From positions 924,001 through 988,000 of the forward strand of contig NC_092573.1 in NCBI RefSeq assembly GCF_037975245.1: 64,000 bases of DNA, read 5' to 3'. Below, in pieces: positions 37,141-61,787 of this stretch. Both the position numbers and the translations under genes were made by a program. The DNA is from Apostichopus japonicus (lineage: Eukaryota; Echinodermata; Holothuroidea; Aspidochirotida; Stichopodidae). The notes beneath the pieces are model-generated. The model worked only from the letters and a program-made list of their open reading frames with translations, was not told where the DNA came from and did not search any database. Each line of letters opens with the position of its first letter. Positions within the stretch are counted from its first letter, which is position 1.

Positions 37141-40100
37141 TGTTATAACTGTTGCACTTTGTTATTCATGATATGCCAATTTTTTAACTTCTGTGATCAC
37201 TTTGGTACAGTTATAGACCACACTGTATAACAAACTCATTAGCCTCATTGTTTTCGCTACACAAGTTTAAGGTGATACTTTTACAAGCACTGTACTGGCT
37301 TGTGCGAACTAGTGCGAACTAGTAAGAATTATTTAGTCAATACCGTAATTTCTCAGCTTTCATATTAATGATTTTGTGCATATTGATTCTGTACATTTAT
37401 AAGATATCAGCATCTTCATTACTATGTAAACCTGTGCGCTTTCTCACCATCTTTTGAAACATGCTTTCATCTTGTCATCACCTGGAGTCATCAATGTATT
37501 CTCTATGTTAATATGATGTCAGTGGCCACCCTATGTACAAACTTCAATCTTTTACTGCCTATTTTATTGATTATTGTTACTGTCAAGATGTCAAACCGTT
37601 TTAATATTTAATCCTCTACCTTCCCATATCCTCCATATTCTTCCACCCGATATATGTTGCTGATGTGTAATGTCGTTTGATAGTACTTTCACATTCTTAC
37701 CATTCGTAGTTATTGAGGTTCACTTCCAGTTTTAGATCAGGAATAGTCAACAGTCTAGTGGATACCGACAAAAGCCATTCTCATGAGCCAACCTGTTGCC
37801 GCCACTGGGCTGCAGTATTTGCCTTTGAGTAAGTACTACTCCTTAAAATGAGAAACTCCTTTGATACTAAAGTTTCAGTTCATGGCTAGTCAGCAAAAAG
37901 GGAGTACACTGTGATGATATTGCACAATGTGAGTAATTTTGTTTGTCAACAAAGAGGGTCATTGGAGGGTGAAGTTATGTCACTATATGACCAGTTCTTA
38001 AATGCCATATCTTTGTTTTTTTTTTAAAAGGCTTTCAGTTTGTGTTGCTGCTGTAGTGTACTAATTTTGGAGATGGAATGGGTTGTAACCAGTGGAACCA
38101 AATGTAGGGATGATGGGAAGGCCATAATGGGTTTTGTCTTTCTTTGCAAACCTGGATCGGTAATTAGTAACTGCTATTAGTATTGATTACAGTATTCCAT
38201 CTTATATTGGTAGGTATTTTTAAGCATTTTAAATGTTACCAGAAGAAAATAATCAAACAGGTTAAAACCCCCCAAAAAACCAAAAAAAACAGAGGTAATT
38301 AATTGTTTGTATTATGCAGCTTTTCTAATAGTTATTAGACCTTTTTATAGTTTTTCTGATAACTTTAAACTTTAATTCCTATGCTGGTATGTATGTTTGC
38401 CGTATCAGTCAAGTTTGTGACAGCTGTGACACTTTCAAGATTTGATGGAAGTTCTTCAAACTATCCTTGTAATTAGCATAAGACTATAGCACACAGTATG
38501 AAGGATTTAAATCATTGCTGAATGTTTGCAAAGAACATTCTTGTGAAGCTAATGTATGCCAACATAAAACTGTGCTTGGGACTCTTATATTTGTTCAAGA
38601 CTTTATCATAAACGAAAGCTTTTTAATAAAAAAAATTCTAAATAATTTTAATGAAATGCACAGAACAATATGTATAAATACTGTTGATATGTCTTAGGTG
38701 AAAAGTTAAAACTAAAGAATATAAATGCAGAATTTTTAAGCTTGCTAACATTGTACATTTTGGAAAATTTATCCACAAATCTCCTGTAAAAATGCTATGC
38801 AATAGTTCAGAGTTAGCTTCAATTTGTTGAGTTTCTGTTTACTGTCAGTTTTATGACAGATAAGAAGATTTGATAATATTTCTCATCTCTTTTAAGAAAG
38901 AAGAATTGTTGGGTTTTTTTTTTTTTTCATTTTAAATAAATAATTCACTTTTGCATATTCAGGTTCAGTCATAACCTAGATCAGAAACCGGCTGTATTTT
39001 ATCAGTGGAATGAAAAGTTTTCTCCAGCATTGTATCGAACTTTGAAGGGCATCGATACAGTCACCCCCCCCGCTCTCCCCCGCTCCCCCCTCTCCCTCCC
39101 TATACAAGGATTTAATAATACCACAGGTTAGTTGCACTTCATATATTAAACTGGATATATATACCAATCATATGGCACTTTAGTTTGTATCAGCATTCCT
39201 CAATATGGACATATATGTGTTATGCTATATTTGGACAAGGATTGATAATGTCAAAAGTCATTTTCATGTTATCCATTAAAATAGGTTTCGATCCAGTAGG
39301 TAAAATGTGGGGCAGGGAGGGTGGGGGTGGTAGGGAATGGTGGCAGTGACTCAGAACAGAAACAAGCATTATATTTTTCAATTTCATTAAGAATTTTTCC
39401 CACATATTGTATGAAACTTTGAAGGACATCAATACAGTGGGGAGGTGGGAGACCTTTGCCTCTGAATTCAAGTCTGGGATGCAAGATAATCTTTTACTGA
39501 CATTGATGACTATAAAGCTTAACTGTAGATGGTCAGTTATTTGCATACTAGGATCTGGGCATTTTGTTCAGCAGGGCATCATATAATTGGCTTTATCATT
39601 CAAAATTCAAAATAATAAGCTACATTTAGTCATTCGTCGTGATTAAAAAGTATGTATATGTTCGTATTCTCTTGGACTCTGGAATGCTAGTAAGTTTATA
39701 GAAAGCTCCAATTGGGCAGCTAGCTTGCTTGATAGCAATTTATGCCCCTGTCGATCCACCCCTGGGTTGGTAACATTTGAAAGGAGGACAATTTATTCAA
39801 TTGTAGGTTATTATCTTTCATTTTCTCTTCATGCTGTAGGTTATTATCTTTCATTTTCCCTTCATGCTTGTTGTGATTTATTTTGCAGTTGTTGTATATT
39901 TAGCACTCTCTATATGTAACTATATCAATATTAATTAAACTACTGGGCTTAGATCATTAGATGCAGCTGCCCACTAGTGTTTTTAAATTGTTTCCTAATC
40001 TTTCACAATGTATAGTAATGTTATAACAGTTTCATTTAAATCAGCAGAAATAAAAGAATAAAAGTGTGTTGCAATCATTTTTGTCTGATATATGAATATT

Positions 40101-40154
40101 TATTGCCTTTTCTCTGTCAACACCTTATTATATATATATTTATATATATATATA

Positions 40155-40250
40155 TTCAAACCTGAGCCTCCCGTTTCATATGCGAACACCCTAACCACTA
40201 GGCTATGGACGCTGATTGTATGTCCAGAGGTGCGGTAAGGAAGGTCGTAA
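40155..40250 (-). repeat. tRNA-like dispersed repeat, second copy
   Basis: On the minus strand this reads GACCTTCCTTACCGC, then CTCTGGACATACAATCAGCG and TCCATAGCCTAGTGGTTAGG, closely matching 30010-30072. The T-arm is damaged (GGCTCAGGTTTGAA). It is embedded in AT dinucleotide repeats, as is the first copy, so these are members of one family. Confidence 0.8.
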
Positions 40251-40865
40251 TAAATATATAGTTATATATACACATATATAGTTATATTTATATATATAGT
40301 TCTATATATATATAGTTATAAAATTATATATAGTTATATTTATATAGATAGATATATACCTATTTATAGATATTTATATATATATATCTATATATAAACA
40401 CTCAGAAAAATACCATCAGGGAAAACACTGATGTGCAGGGAAAACACCTTCAGAGATCGAGGGACATTGGTCTAATGTTGGGTTTGTCCACCGCAATTCA
40501 ATTGTACATGAGTCACTTTGGAATATTTGCCACATGGAAGGAACCGATGTAATTGAGGAATATTATAAGACACATGGATCACTGAATATTGTTTTTGCTT
40601 GACTGATTCAGTGAGTGTTTTTTATATCTCTGGCAATTCTCCTGCATCTTGCATTTACAAACCCGAGCCTCTAACATCTTCATTTGGCAATAATATATTT
40701 AGTTCGATGGTGATAGTCATAAGAAATGGCAATTGCCAATAAAAACCGATGAAATAAGTGTAACAAGTAAATGGATTTAATTTAGTAAATGCAGACCCTG
40801 TCATTGTATGCACTGAGAGAGTACACGAAATCAATTATTTTTTCAAGGGTACACGATAAAATAAA

Positions 40866-41060
40866 AATTGCTCAGTTGGAATGAAGTGAACAATTGAAAC
40901 ATTTTCAGAAAAAATGTTGAATTGACGAGATCTGATAAGTGGTCAATTGAACATCTTGGAGAAAATTGTTCAATTGCTCAGTTGGAATGAAGTGAACGAG
41001 ATCTGATAAGTTGTCAATTAAACATTTTGCAAAAAATGTTCCACTGCTCAGTTAAAGCAA
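40866..41060. repeat. Two-copy tandem repeat of about 105 bp
   Basis: GCTCAGTTGGAATGAAGTGA then a CGAGATCTGATAAG and GTCAATT-AACATTTT block occurs twice in succession; a third GCTCAGTT begins at about 41045. Nothing else is recognised around it. Confidence 0.75.
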
Positions 41061-41209
41061 CTGAGCAATCCAACATTTTTCTGATTTTTGATAAGATATT
41101 ATCTTGTTATCTAAACAATTTACTGATAAATGCTGACTTATTTGGGCAAATTTTTCTTATGTTAATGGCCTTTTTAAGCTTCCGTAGATTGGTGTATCTA
41201 TAAACGATC

Positions 41210-41309
41210 TATGACGTATTATTGACTTGCCCTCAAATTTTCGTGGCATATAACATGAAATTCGCTCAGCAGCCACATAAGCAAGTGGTGAATTTACTTT
41301 GGCAGAAAG
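41210..41309 (+). other. PRRC1: Candidate 5' noncoding exon of PRRC1
   Basis: The exon holding the PRRC1 start codon has a good acceptor at 44131-44135 (pyrimidine-rich, TACAG), which requires an upstream exon. A strong donor, GCAGAAAG/GTGAGT, lies at 41309/41310. The left boundary given here is nominal. Other donors could serve. Confidence 0.35.
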
Positions 41310-42244
41310 GTGAGTAATTTTTGGTAAGACTAAGATAATATTTCAGCTAGTGGAAGGACATAACTGGTAGAATAATTGCATTATGAAAAAATGTATTTGA
41401 ATGGGAAGATGGCAATGTTAAGCTGCATTCTGAGCTAGCTTTTGGCTGTATTTCTTATTTTTTAGCACAACGTTCGCTGACTACCTGTCGTACTTTTTCG
41501 CAAGTACGGGTTCCGCTAACACTAACTTTTTAGTAATTAATAACTCTAGAATTAGAAATACCAACCAAGATAATCACCAATGCACCAAATGATCATTTCA
41601 AAAGTTAATCTACGTTAATGACAGTGTTTGTTAATGCCTGTCTGTATTTCTTAGTTTAGTTATTGCGTACCTCTGCTAGTTGAAACTAGCTAGATGTAAC
41701 TAACTACAAGTACAAATAGGCTACAATTTACAAATGAATGCAATTTCACCAAATTAGAGTTTGTGTCTTAGCCTAACATGTAATAGTTGCAGCATGTACT
41801 ATTATAAGTAACATACGTTCATGGCATAATCCAAAGGCACTTACGTGGTATAAAATTTTTGTATACTTATAACAGGGATCAAAGTCTTATTCTACCCTGA
41901 ATATTTTTGTAAAGTCTGTTCAATTAAATAGTATGAAAAGTTTGTTCCATTAAATAGCGAGGTGTCAATATGCATGCTTTTGTATGTTGTATGTTGTTGA
42001 CACCAACCATGCTCAGGGATCCAAATACATGTGAGCAAGTTCCCACAATAAAGACAGTACATATATACCCTAGTGGTGGCAGAGACAAGTGTTTGGTATA
42101 TTGTGTACACCAATACTTCACCATCCATGGAGTATATGGAGATTATGGACACCAGGGAGGTAGCCAAACTTTTAATGATCATATGGCATCATTTCAGACA
42201 ATGGAGTGAAATCCATTCAGATCAGTAGTGTGCATAGGCTTAGC

Positions 42245-42361
42245 CAGCAGCTGGGATTCATGCACCAGATTATTAGCCTTTCCTTGAACTTTGTGAATCC
42301 ATGGACTGGCATCCCCACACAGACTAATGAGAACCACTGGAAGAAACCCAAATGGTCATGA
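42245..42361 (+). pseudogene. Possible relic of an IS1595/Merlin-type (ISXO2-like) transposase C-terminus
   Basis: One open stretch reads GFMHQIISLSLNFVNPWTG, then IPTQTNENHWKKPKWS before a stop. The pattern N-F-V-(N/D)-P-x-T-G-x-x-T-Q-T-x-E-x-x-W resembles the end of the DDE domain in ISXO2-like and Merlin transposases. Upstream frames are interrupted and I could not recover the rest. No terminal repeats were identified. This is a motif-level suggestion only. Confidence 0.4.
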
Positions 42362-42715
42362 CTCTCATGAAATTGATGGCGCAGGGACTAAACGGGGATC
42401 ACCTGCCCCGGCACTTGAATGAGCAGCCAGGGTAGAGTACAAAGTCACTTATTCAATAAGCAATGGCCTATTACTTGTGTTATAAGGAAGCTCTGAAGGA
42501 TATATTTAGTTGGTAGAGCACAGGATCTATGTGTTGTAAGGTCACCATGTAATAGCGCCCATTGAAGACTAAAATTTCTTCTATTTATATTTAAAAATAT
42601 TTCATCAGTTATTATGCTTATCATTGCAACAAATTGCTGCATTGTCAGAGATGATCGAGTGACAAAAGAAATAGAATGTCACTTACCAAGTACCATTTGG
42701 TTTGGGACTACATTG

Positions 42716-44045
42716 GGGAGAGCATTATGGTCAAGTGGTTAAGGCAGTGGACTTGTGATCTAAGGTTTGCAGGTTCGAGTCCTGGCCAGATCAATACCTT
42801 GTGTCCAGTGGCGTCACCAGACTTTTCAGTCTGGGGGGGCACAGGGGGGGCACCAGCATTTGATGGGGGGGCACTTAGGTGGATATACAGATCGCCGTCC
42901 TGGGAGAGGGTCTAAGGGGAGGGGGTGCCCCCCTCCCCTTTGGAAAATTTTCGCATACGGAGGATGGGCTAGATGCAAAATGGTGCCACATTTGATGCTA
43001 TATTCGATCTGAAGATATCTCCAGAAATTGCTATTTTTGAGGTAATGATTTTAACAACGCGCAGAATTTTGCAGAGGATATGAACCACATGCTGTCGATA
43101 TTATGCCTAACCCTATCAATAGAACCTACATTTGTTGAATTAATGTGTGCATGACCCCCGACTCCTTTCTTGTCCTTCTCGTTTTCTCTCATTATCTATT
43201 AAGATGTAACAAGTTCCAGCATCGTTATTGGCTCCTATCAGGGATCTCACCATGCAATCCAAAGTTTGATCACACATCGAGTATGGCTCAGTATGCAGGT
43301 GTGAACATTCGCCATTTGTTCCTACAAGCATCTGACCTCAAATGACCTCTGCACCCCCTACACAACAGGGTTAATATATGGGTCCACAAATATAGGCAAG
43401 CATGGTGCCTGCGGACCCTCACATTCTCACATTTCGTCAGCTCCTAACCTGTCAACCTCAGACCAAGGCAACATACTGCAGTACCCTCCCTTCTTGCGGA
43501 CGTGTACAGCTTCTGGTATGGCGTGAGCACTGACACATTCAATGTAAATATCGACACCTGTTGTGATGGCGCGGGTTACGACTTCAATACCCGATGGTCA
43601 AGGATAAACTTTTTCATTTTTTCACAGCTCATTTGAAGAAAATACGAATTACTGTGCTTCTTTGTCCTTATGAAAAACCAACTCAGATGATGGGAGTTGA
43701 ATATAACAATATATATATATTTTTTTTACCAACCCAAATCTCAGATGGGGGGCACTCGGGGGGCACTAGGTTTTCCAGGGGGGGCACGTGCCCCCCTTGG
43801 CGACGCCACTGCTTGTGTCCTTGGCAAGGTACTTTATCTCCAATGCCTCTCTTCACCCAGGTGTATAAATGGGGACCTGTGAGATAAACTGTCAGATGGG
43901 CGCTGTTCAGCTGCTGCTATGTGGTGGGATTGTCTCTATGTTTGACAGGTTATTGTTGACCAGGGTAATATTGTGATGCGCCTTGAGCACGGTTATCGGT
44001 GGATATGTCTGCGCTTTATTAATCCACAATATTATTATGATTATA
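42716..44045 (+). mobile_element. tRNA-derived SINE, split by a nested transposon
   Basis: The head (42716-42805) has A-box-like TGGTCAAGTGGTTAAGG and B-box GGTTCGAGTCC at tRNA spacing. The body resumes at 43820 with TTGGCAAGGTACTTTATC, then CACCCAGGTGTATAAATGGG, and ends in an ATTATTATG-type tail near 44040. Removing the element at 42806-43811 and one target-site copy restores a continuous SINE of about 320 bp. The strand is set by the box order. Confidence 0.8.
42806..43811. mobile_element. 1-kb non-autonomous transposon nested in a SINE, 8-bp TSD
   Basis: The ends are CAGTGGCGTC and its inverse GACGCCACTG, with further inverted similarity in the adjoining GGGGGGCAC-rich stretches. It is flanked by CTTGTGTC at 42798-42805 and 43812-43819. 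The TIR start (CAGTGGCG) is shared with the element at 19265-19692, so they may belong to one superfamily. Internal ORFs do not resemble a transposase. Confidence 0.85.
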
Positions 44046-44135
44046 TTACATTAACAGAGTACATTAGATATCATTTGTACAAAAAGTAGTCTGTAGTATT
44101 GATTATTTCAGTCTGTTTTTTTGTATTCCCTACAG

Positions 44136-49198
<5,063 letters not shown>

Positions 49199-49478
49199 AA
49201 GAAGAGTACTATCCTTATAGCTAGATCGATAATCCAGCAATCCGTTCAGTGAACAATGAGACGATCAACAAGCACCATGGAGTCATCGGTCACTGGTCTT
49301 GAAGTTCATCGTAAACGTGAGTTCCTCCTCGTCTGTCAATTTTACATCTAGCAGCGATGCCAGCTAATTCAGTTAATTCATTTCTGTAATTTATTTTGAT
49401 ACTGATGATATTCTAAGAAACATTGATAATGGTTCCACAGTGTTGATTTCTTTTTCATTAATATGAGCAATTGATCTG

Positions 49479-49484
49479 AATAAA
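49479..49484 (+). terminator. Possible polyadenylation signal for PRRC1
   Basis: AATAAA lies 280 nt after the stop codon and is followed by a GT-rich stretch (TGTTGATGATTGGTC). It also lies at the edge of a repeat array whose units contain AATAAA-like words, so use is uncertain. Confidence 0.45.
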
Positions 49485-49489
49485 TGTTG

Positions 49490-50450
49490 ATGATTGGTCA
49501 TTTAAATATTGATAACTGATCTGATAAATATTTATAAATTATCTGATAAATATTAGTCAGTGAACAGATAAATATTGAGTGATCTCATAAATATTAATGA
49601 TCTGAAAAATATTAATGATTGATCTGATGAATATTTATAAGTGATCTGATGAAAATGAATCAGTGATCTGATAAATACAAATGTTTGATCTGATCATTGT
49701 TAAGGTGGATGATTGGTCTGTTAAATATTGATGATTGTTGTGATAAATATTTACAAGTGATCTGATAAAAATTAGTCAGTGAACAGATAAATATTGAGTG
49801 ATCTCATAAATATTAATGATCTGAAAAATATTAATGATTGATCTGATGAATATTTATAAGTGATCTGATGAAAATGAATCAGTGATCTGATAAATACAAA
49901 TGTTTGATCTGATCATTGTTAAGGTTGATGATTGGTCTGTTAAATATTGATGATTGTTGTGATAAATATTTACAAGTGATCTGATAAAAATTAGTCAGTG
50001 AACAGATAAATATTGAGTGATCTCATAAATATTAATGATCTGAAAAATATTAATGATTGATCTGATGAATATTTATAAGTGATCTGATGAATATGAATCA
50101 GTGATCTTATAAATACTAATGCTTGATCTAATCTTTAATAATGTTGATGATTGGTCTATTTAATATTGATAATTGATCTGAAAAAAATATTTATAAGTTA
50201 TCTGATAAATATTAGTCACTAAAATGATAAATATTATGAAGTGATCTGATAAATATAAGTCAGTGAACTGATAACATGTAAAGAGTGATCTGATAAATAC
50301 TAGTGGTTGATCTGATGAATATTTATAAGTAATCTGATAACGACAAATTACCGATGTGATCAATATTAATGAGTGATCTGATGAATATTTATGATTGATT
50401 TCATACATATTTGATGATTTTTCCAATAAATATCAGTGTTTGGATTAATA
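49490..50450. repeat. GATCTGATAAATATT satellite-like array with 219-bp higher-order unit
   Basis: Degenerate monomers of roughly 22-28 bp based on GATCTGATAAATATTNATNA fill about 950 bp. Within it TGAACAGATA recurs at 49561, 49780 and 49999, exactly 219 bp apart, and the intervening monomer order is copied almost perfectly. The array is thus two-level: old diverged monomers and a recent higher-order amplification. Confidence 0.9.
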
Positions 50451-51380
50451 ATCTGGAAAGTATAGATAATTTCCAAGACAGTTGACGAAACAATTATTGA
50501 TAGTTATTGTTTTATATAGTCATGATTTAGCATGCTAACTGATGATTGTTTAGTTATTCAATATTGATGATTAATCTTTTGTAATAGTTATGGTAAGGAT
50601 GATAAGTACTAAGCAAGTGACTTGCAACTTCTGATTGTTTCAGCCATTAATTAAAGATGATTAGTCTGATATCGTTACGGTGCAGTCAAGCTGTATGTTC
50701 ATGTACTTAAACTGTTACCATACACTAGGTTTACACTTTTTGTTGTTATTTTTGTTGTTGTTGTTGCATTAACTAATATAAACATTCTTGGAAATTTTGT
50801 TCCAAATATTTGCTGTTTACTGTCTCTAAATATCTCATACCACATTGTCTGTTTTTACGCTATTGGTAAAAAAATGTTTCCTCAATTTTCTGAAAGTCTC
50901 TAAAAAAAACATGTTGGTAAACGTGACATTTTTTTTTACTATCAAGTCAACCAAAAGTGTACTTATTATTATAAGGACCGTAATGTGTAAATTGGAACTC
51001 TTGATATACAGTATGTAAGAAGAAGAAGAAAATGTCAATCTATTGCTTTTAATATCTACAGTTGGTCTTCCAGTTGTGAATCCATTGTCAGAGAATTCTG
51101 TGCAAGGTGACCTTTGGTTAGGTTCCTACTGTACTCTAGACGATATTTCTGGTACTGTTTTCTAGTTTATCGGTATTTGTTCAGTCATGTTTATGTTTTT
51201 AAGTTAAGTCAATTTCTTCAAACTTGATATTTTGACGGTTTGAATACAAACAAGTTCAGTGAAAGATGACATCATAGATGGACACCACTGATAATTTATG
51301 TTTAATCTACAGTACTCTGATTTACCTTTCATCCATCTCTGAAAGAGAACTTTGAATGAGTTGTTTATATATATGTTCCT

Positions 51381-51500
51381 TATTGAGTGTTGTTATTGGT
51401 AGAGGGGTCAGAGTTCATTTCAGCTCGCCCACTAGTGGGTAAAATTATGTAAACCTTGCAAAGCCAGCTGGCACTTGGATTATGCCTAATGAAACACAAA
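51381..51500. repeat. Dispersed repeat fragment, related to 53881-54005
   Basis: GAGTGTTGTTATTGGTAGAG then GTCAGAGTTCATTT, an AGTGGG-AAATTATG block and GCCAGCTGGCACTTGGA matches 53881-54005 block by block at roughly 75-80% by eye. The rest of the element is not delimited. Confidence 0.65.
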
Positions 51501-52369
51501 ATAGTATCATATATAAAAAATTGAAAGAAAAAATATCAAATTCCTAACAGACATTACATCATGACTGAACATTACTTGCTTTATGGATCTGCTTATGGAA
51601 GGTTTAATATGAAGTGAGCTACAGTATTGGAAAAACCAAAAAAAGGCCAATAATGTGCTTTAAAGTTGAGATGACAACTCTTGCTGTAATTTGTAAAACC
51701 ATCGTTAGATATCTGACCTATTGGAACAACAAATTTTCAGAACTATACCGTTAAAAAGTAGAAGAATGGCTGGAACTTGGAAATCTTGCATATCCAGGTT
51801 CCAAAGTTAGGAGAGGTCCAGTTATTCCATATTTTACTGTAATAAAATATAAACATGAAGAATTGTTTGTATTCTCGCTGAATGAAATGTTTAATAACTG
51901 CTTAATCTTGCTAAGAACAAGATGTAAAATATTTATTCAGTTAATCAAATAGTTTACAACATTCCATCAGATGGAGGTGTATTGTTTCCATACAAAATAT
52001 AGAGTCACACATTTATTGAAACTGCCAGCTGATATTATAAGCCAAGTTGTTTCTGTTTACTGTCATTTTACCCCCCCCCCCCCCTTTTGTTTTTTGTTTC
52101 AACCTTATGTTCACAAAGTGGACTTGTGATATATATGTTTTCTAGCTCAAGGCAATATTTAAACTAACTTGTCTAATTGCTGGATCATTTATGTTTTTAT
52201 GTAGCTTCAACACTCATGCTTAGGGACATACACAACATTAAAAAATGGATACATGTTCTGTTAAAAGATAGTAGAAATATTGTAGAATCAAGGTAGAAAT
52301 GAAAACAAAAACACAGTTTACGTTTTACAGTATAAAGCCTGGGTATGATATCCTATGACATGGATATCC

Positions 52370-53165
52370 TATGATATGGTATAATTTAATGTGTAATATG
52401 GTATAATGTATATGATATCCTATGATATGATATAATATCATGTGTAATATGGTATAATGTATATGATATCCTATGATACATGATATAATGTGATATGGTA
52501 TAATGTATATGATATCCTATGATACATGATATAATTGTAATATGGTATAATGTATATGATATCCTATGATACATGATATAATTGTAATATGGTATAATGT
52601 ACATGATACCCTATGATACATGATATAATGCATAATATGGTATAATGTATATGATATCCTATGATACTTGATATTATGTGATATGGTATAATGTATATGA
52701 TATCCTATGATACTTAGTGTAATGTGTAATATGATATAATGTACATGATATCCTGTGATACTTGATATAATGTGTAATATGGTGTAATGCATATGATATC
52801 CTATGATATATACTTGATATATTGTGTAATATGGTATAATGTACATAATATCCTATGATACTTGATATAATGAGTAATATGGTATATTGTACATGTTATC
52901 CTATGATACTTGATATAATTTGAATATGGTTTAATGGATATAGTGTGTAATATGGTATAATGTACATGATATCCTATGATACTTGATATAATTTGAATAT
53001 GGTTTAATGGATATAGTGTGTAATATGGTATAATGTACATGACATTCTATGATACTTGATATAATGTGTGATATGGTATATGATATGATACAATATGTGA
53101 TATGATATCCTATTATATAATTTGGATGTGGTACAATGTACATTCTATGACATAATATATGATAT
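52370..53165. repeat. 46-51-bp AT-rich satellite-like array, about 16 copies
   Basis: The unit is roughly TATGATATCCTATGATACTTG plus ATATAATGTGTAATATGGTATAATGTA (given in two pieces of the 47-bp period). GATATCC occurs at 52414, 52465, 52511, 52558 and onward. Long ORFs on the minus strand (Tyr/His/Ile-rich) are repeat artefacts. Confidence 0.92.
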
Positions 53166-54300
53166 AATATTGTAGTTTGGCCAGTTCACCAAGTCATAAA
53201 GACCATGCTTATACTTTCTGCCTGATCCATCCTCCCTGTTGGGAACTACTGTGTGAGTCATATCTTTTTATCTTTTGTCCGTTTTGCCTCCAAAGAGGGA
53301 TTCTGCTTGGATCAACTCTCCTTGTTATCTAAAGATAAGGGTTTTTTTTTTCTTTTATTTTTCACTTTCATTTGCTTGAGGCTGTTCTTGCAATGTTTTC
53401 TTTTTCTTTTATTTCGCAACCTTTTTTTTGTTGGTTGGGGAGGGGGGGAGTTGTTTTGTAGCTCTTATTGACCTAAATACCGGTAGCTTTCATTCTCATT
53501 TACATAATTGGTTGTAAGATTTCAAGACTTAAGCTAATCAGCATAAGCCTCTTATAGGCTTCTTCCAAATAAATCCAACAGAACTGAAATGGTTTGTCAA
53601 TACGTGTCATGCTTTGTTTTCAAGTTTTTGGTTTTCAATTGTAAATTAGTTATTACTTACTTAATGATTGCATCATTAAGAGAATGAACTGACCCCGACA
53701 AATCGCAAGGGAAACAAAAGGGCCCAATTAATTTGTTAATACTTTCCGAATATAGTGGTCTGTTTGTTTGCATATGTATCTGATATGTGTGTGTGGGTGT
53801 GACATTTTGGATTGTAAGCATGACAATCCCAACATGTCCAGCTTGTATGAACTTGATACTTAATAAGTAGATGTTCCGTAATGAGTGTTGCTATTGGCGG
53901 AGGTCAAAGTTCATTTGAGGCGGCCTCAAGTGGGCAAATTATGAAAACCCTGTATAAAGCCACTTGGCACTTGACTTTTGCCAGAATCAAACAACAGTAT
54001 GTACTTGACAAACGAACCAAAGTTGCTTTGTGGATCCCCTCAAAGGCGAGAGTGATATTGACCAATGACAAGGCTTTTGAGGTTTTATCTGCAGCAATGT
54101 CGGGAATTATTGTCACAGCAAAGTAAAACAGAGTATCTGTAATCATATCGCTCTGAAAGAATTTATACTAAATAGATGGCGCTATCAATGAATAAATCAT
54201 GACAGATATGTTCAAATCAAACAGCCTGCTGAAAGTTGCGTAAGAATGAGAATAGAATTTCCGAACAACGGAGAAACGTGATTAACACACCAGACCAACG

Positions 54301-61787
<7,487 letters not shown>

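Larger units (their letters stand above)
34957..44135. other. Intergenic region between TM6SF and PRRC1
   Basis: There is no convincing intact gene in about 9.2 kb. The first kilobase or more should be TM6SF 3' UTR, with a possible AATAAA at 36059-36064. The region then holds small tandem repeats (36885-37140, 39800-39870, 40866-41060), AT microsatellites (40130-40400), a tRNA-like repeat (40155-40250), a transposase relic (42245-42361) and a SINE interrupted by a transposon (42716-44045). A candidate PRRC1 noncoding exon ends at 41309. Confidence 0.65.
49199..54300. other. Intergenic region between PRRC1 and IDH3A
   Basis: No gene was recognised. About 1.8 kb of the 5.1 kb is tandem repeat (49490-50450 and 52370-53165). 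Two diverged copies of a dispersed repeat lie at 51381-51500 and 53881-54005. The 81-codon ORF at 53881-54126 begins inside that repeat and has no recognisable domain. The IDH3A promoter should lie just left of 54301. Confidence 0.65.

Noticed and set aside
52386-53143. Series of Tyr/His/Ile-rich minus-strand ORFs
   Set aside because: All are translations of the 46-51-bp AT-rich satellite array.
53881-54126. 81-codon ORF just upstream of IDH3A
   Set aside because: It begins inside a dispersed repeat also found at 51381, has no recognisable domain, and is not spliced in frame to IDH3A.
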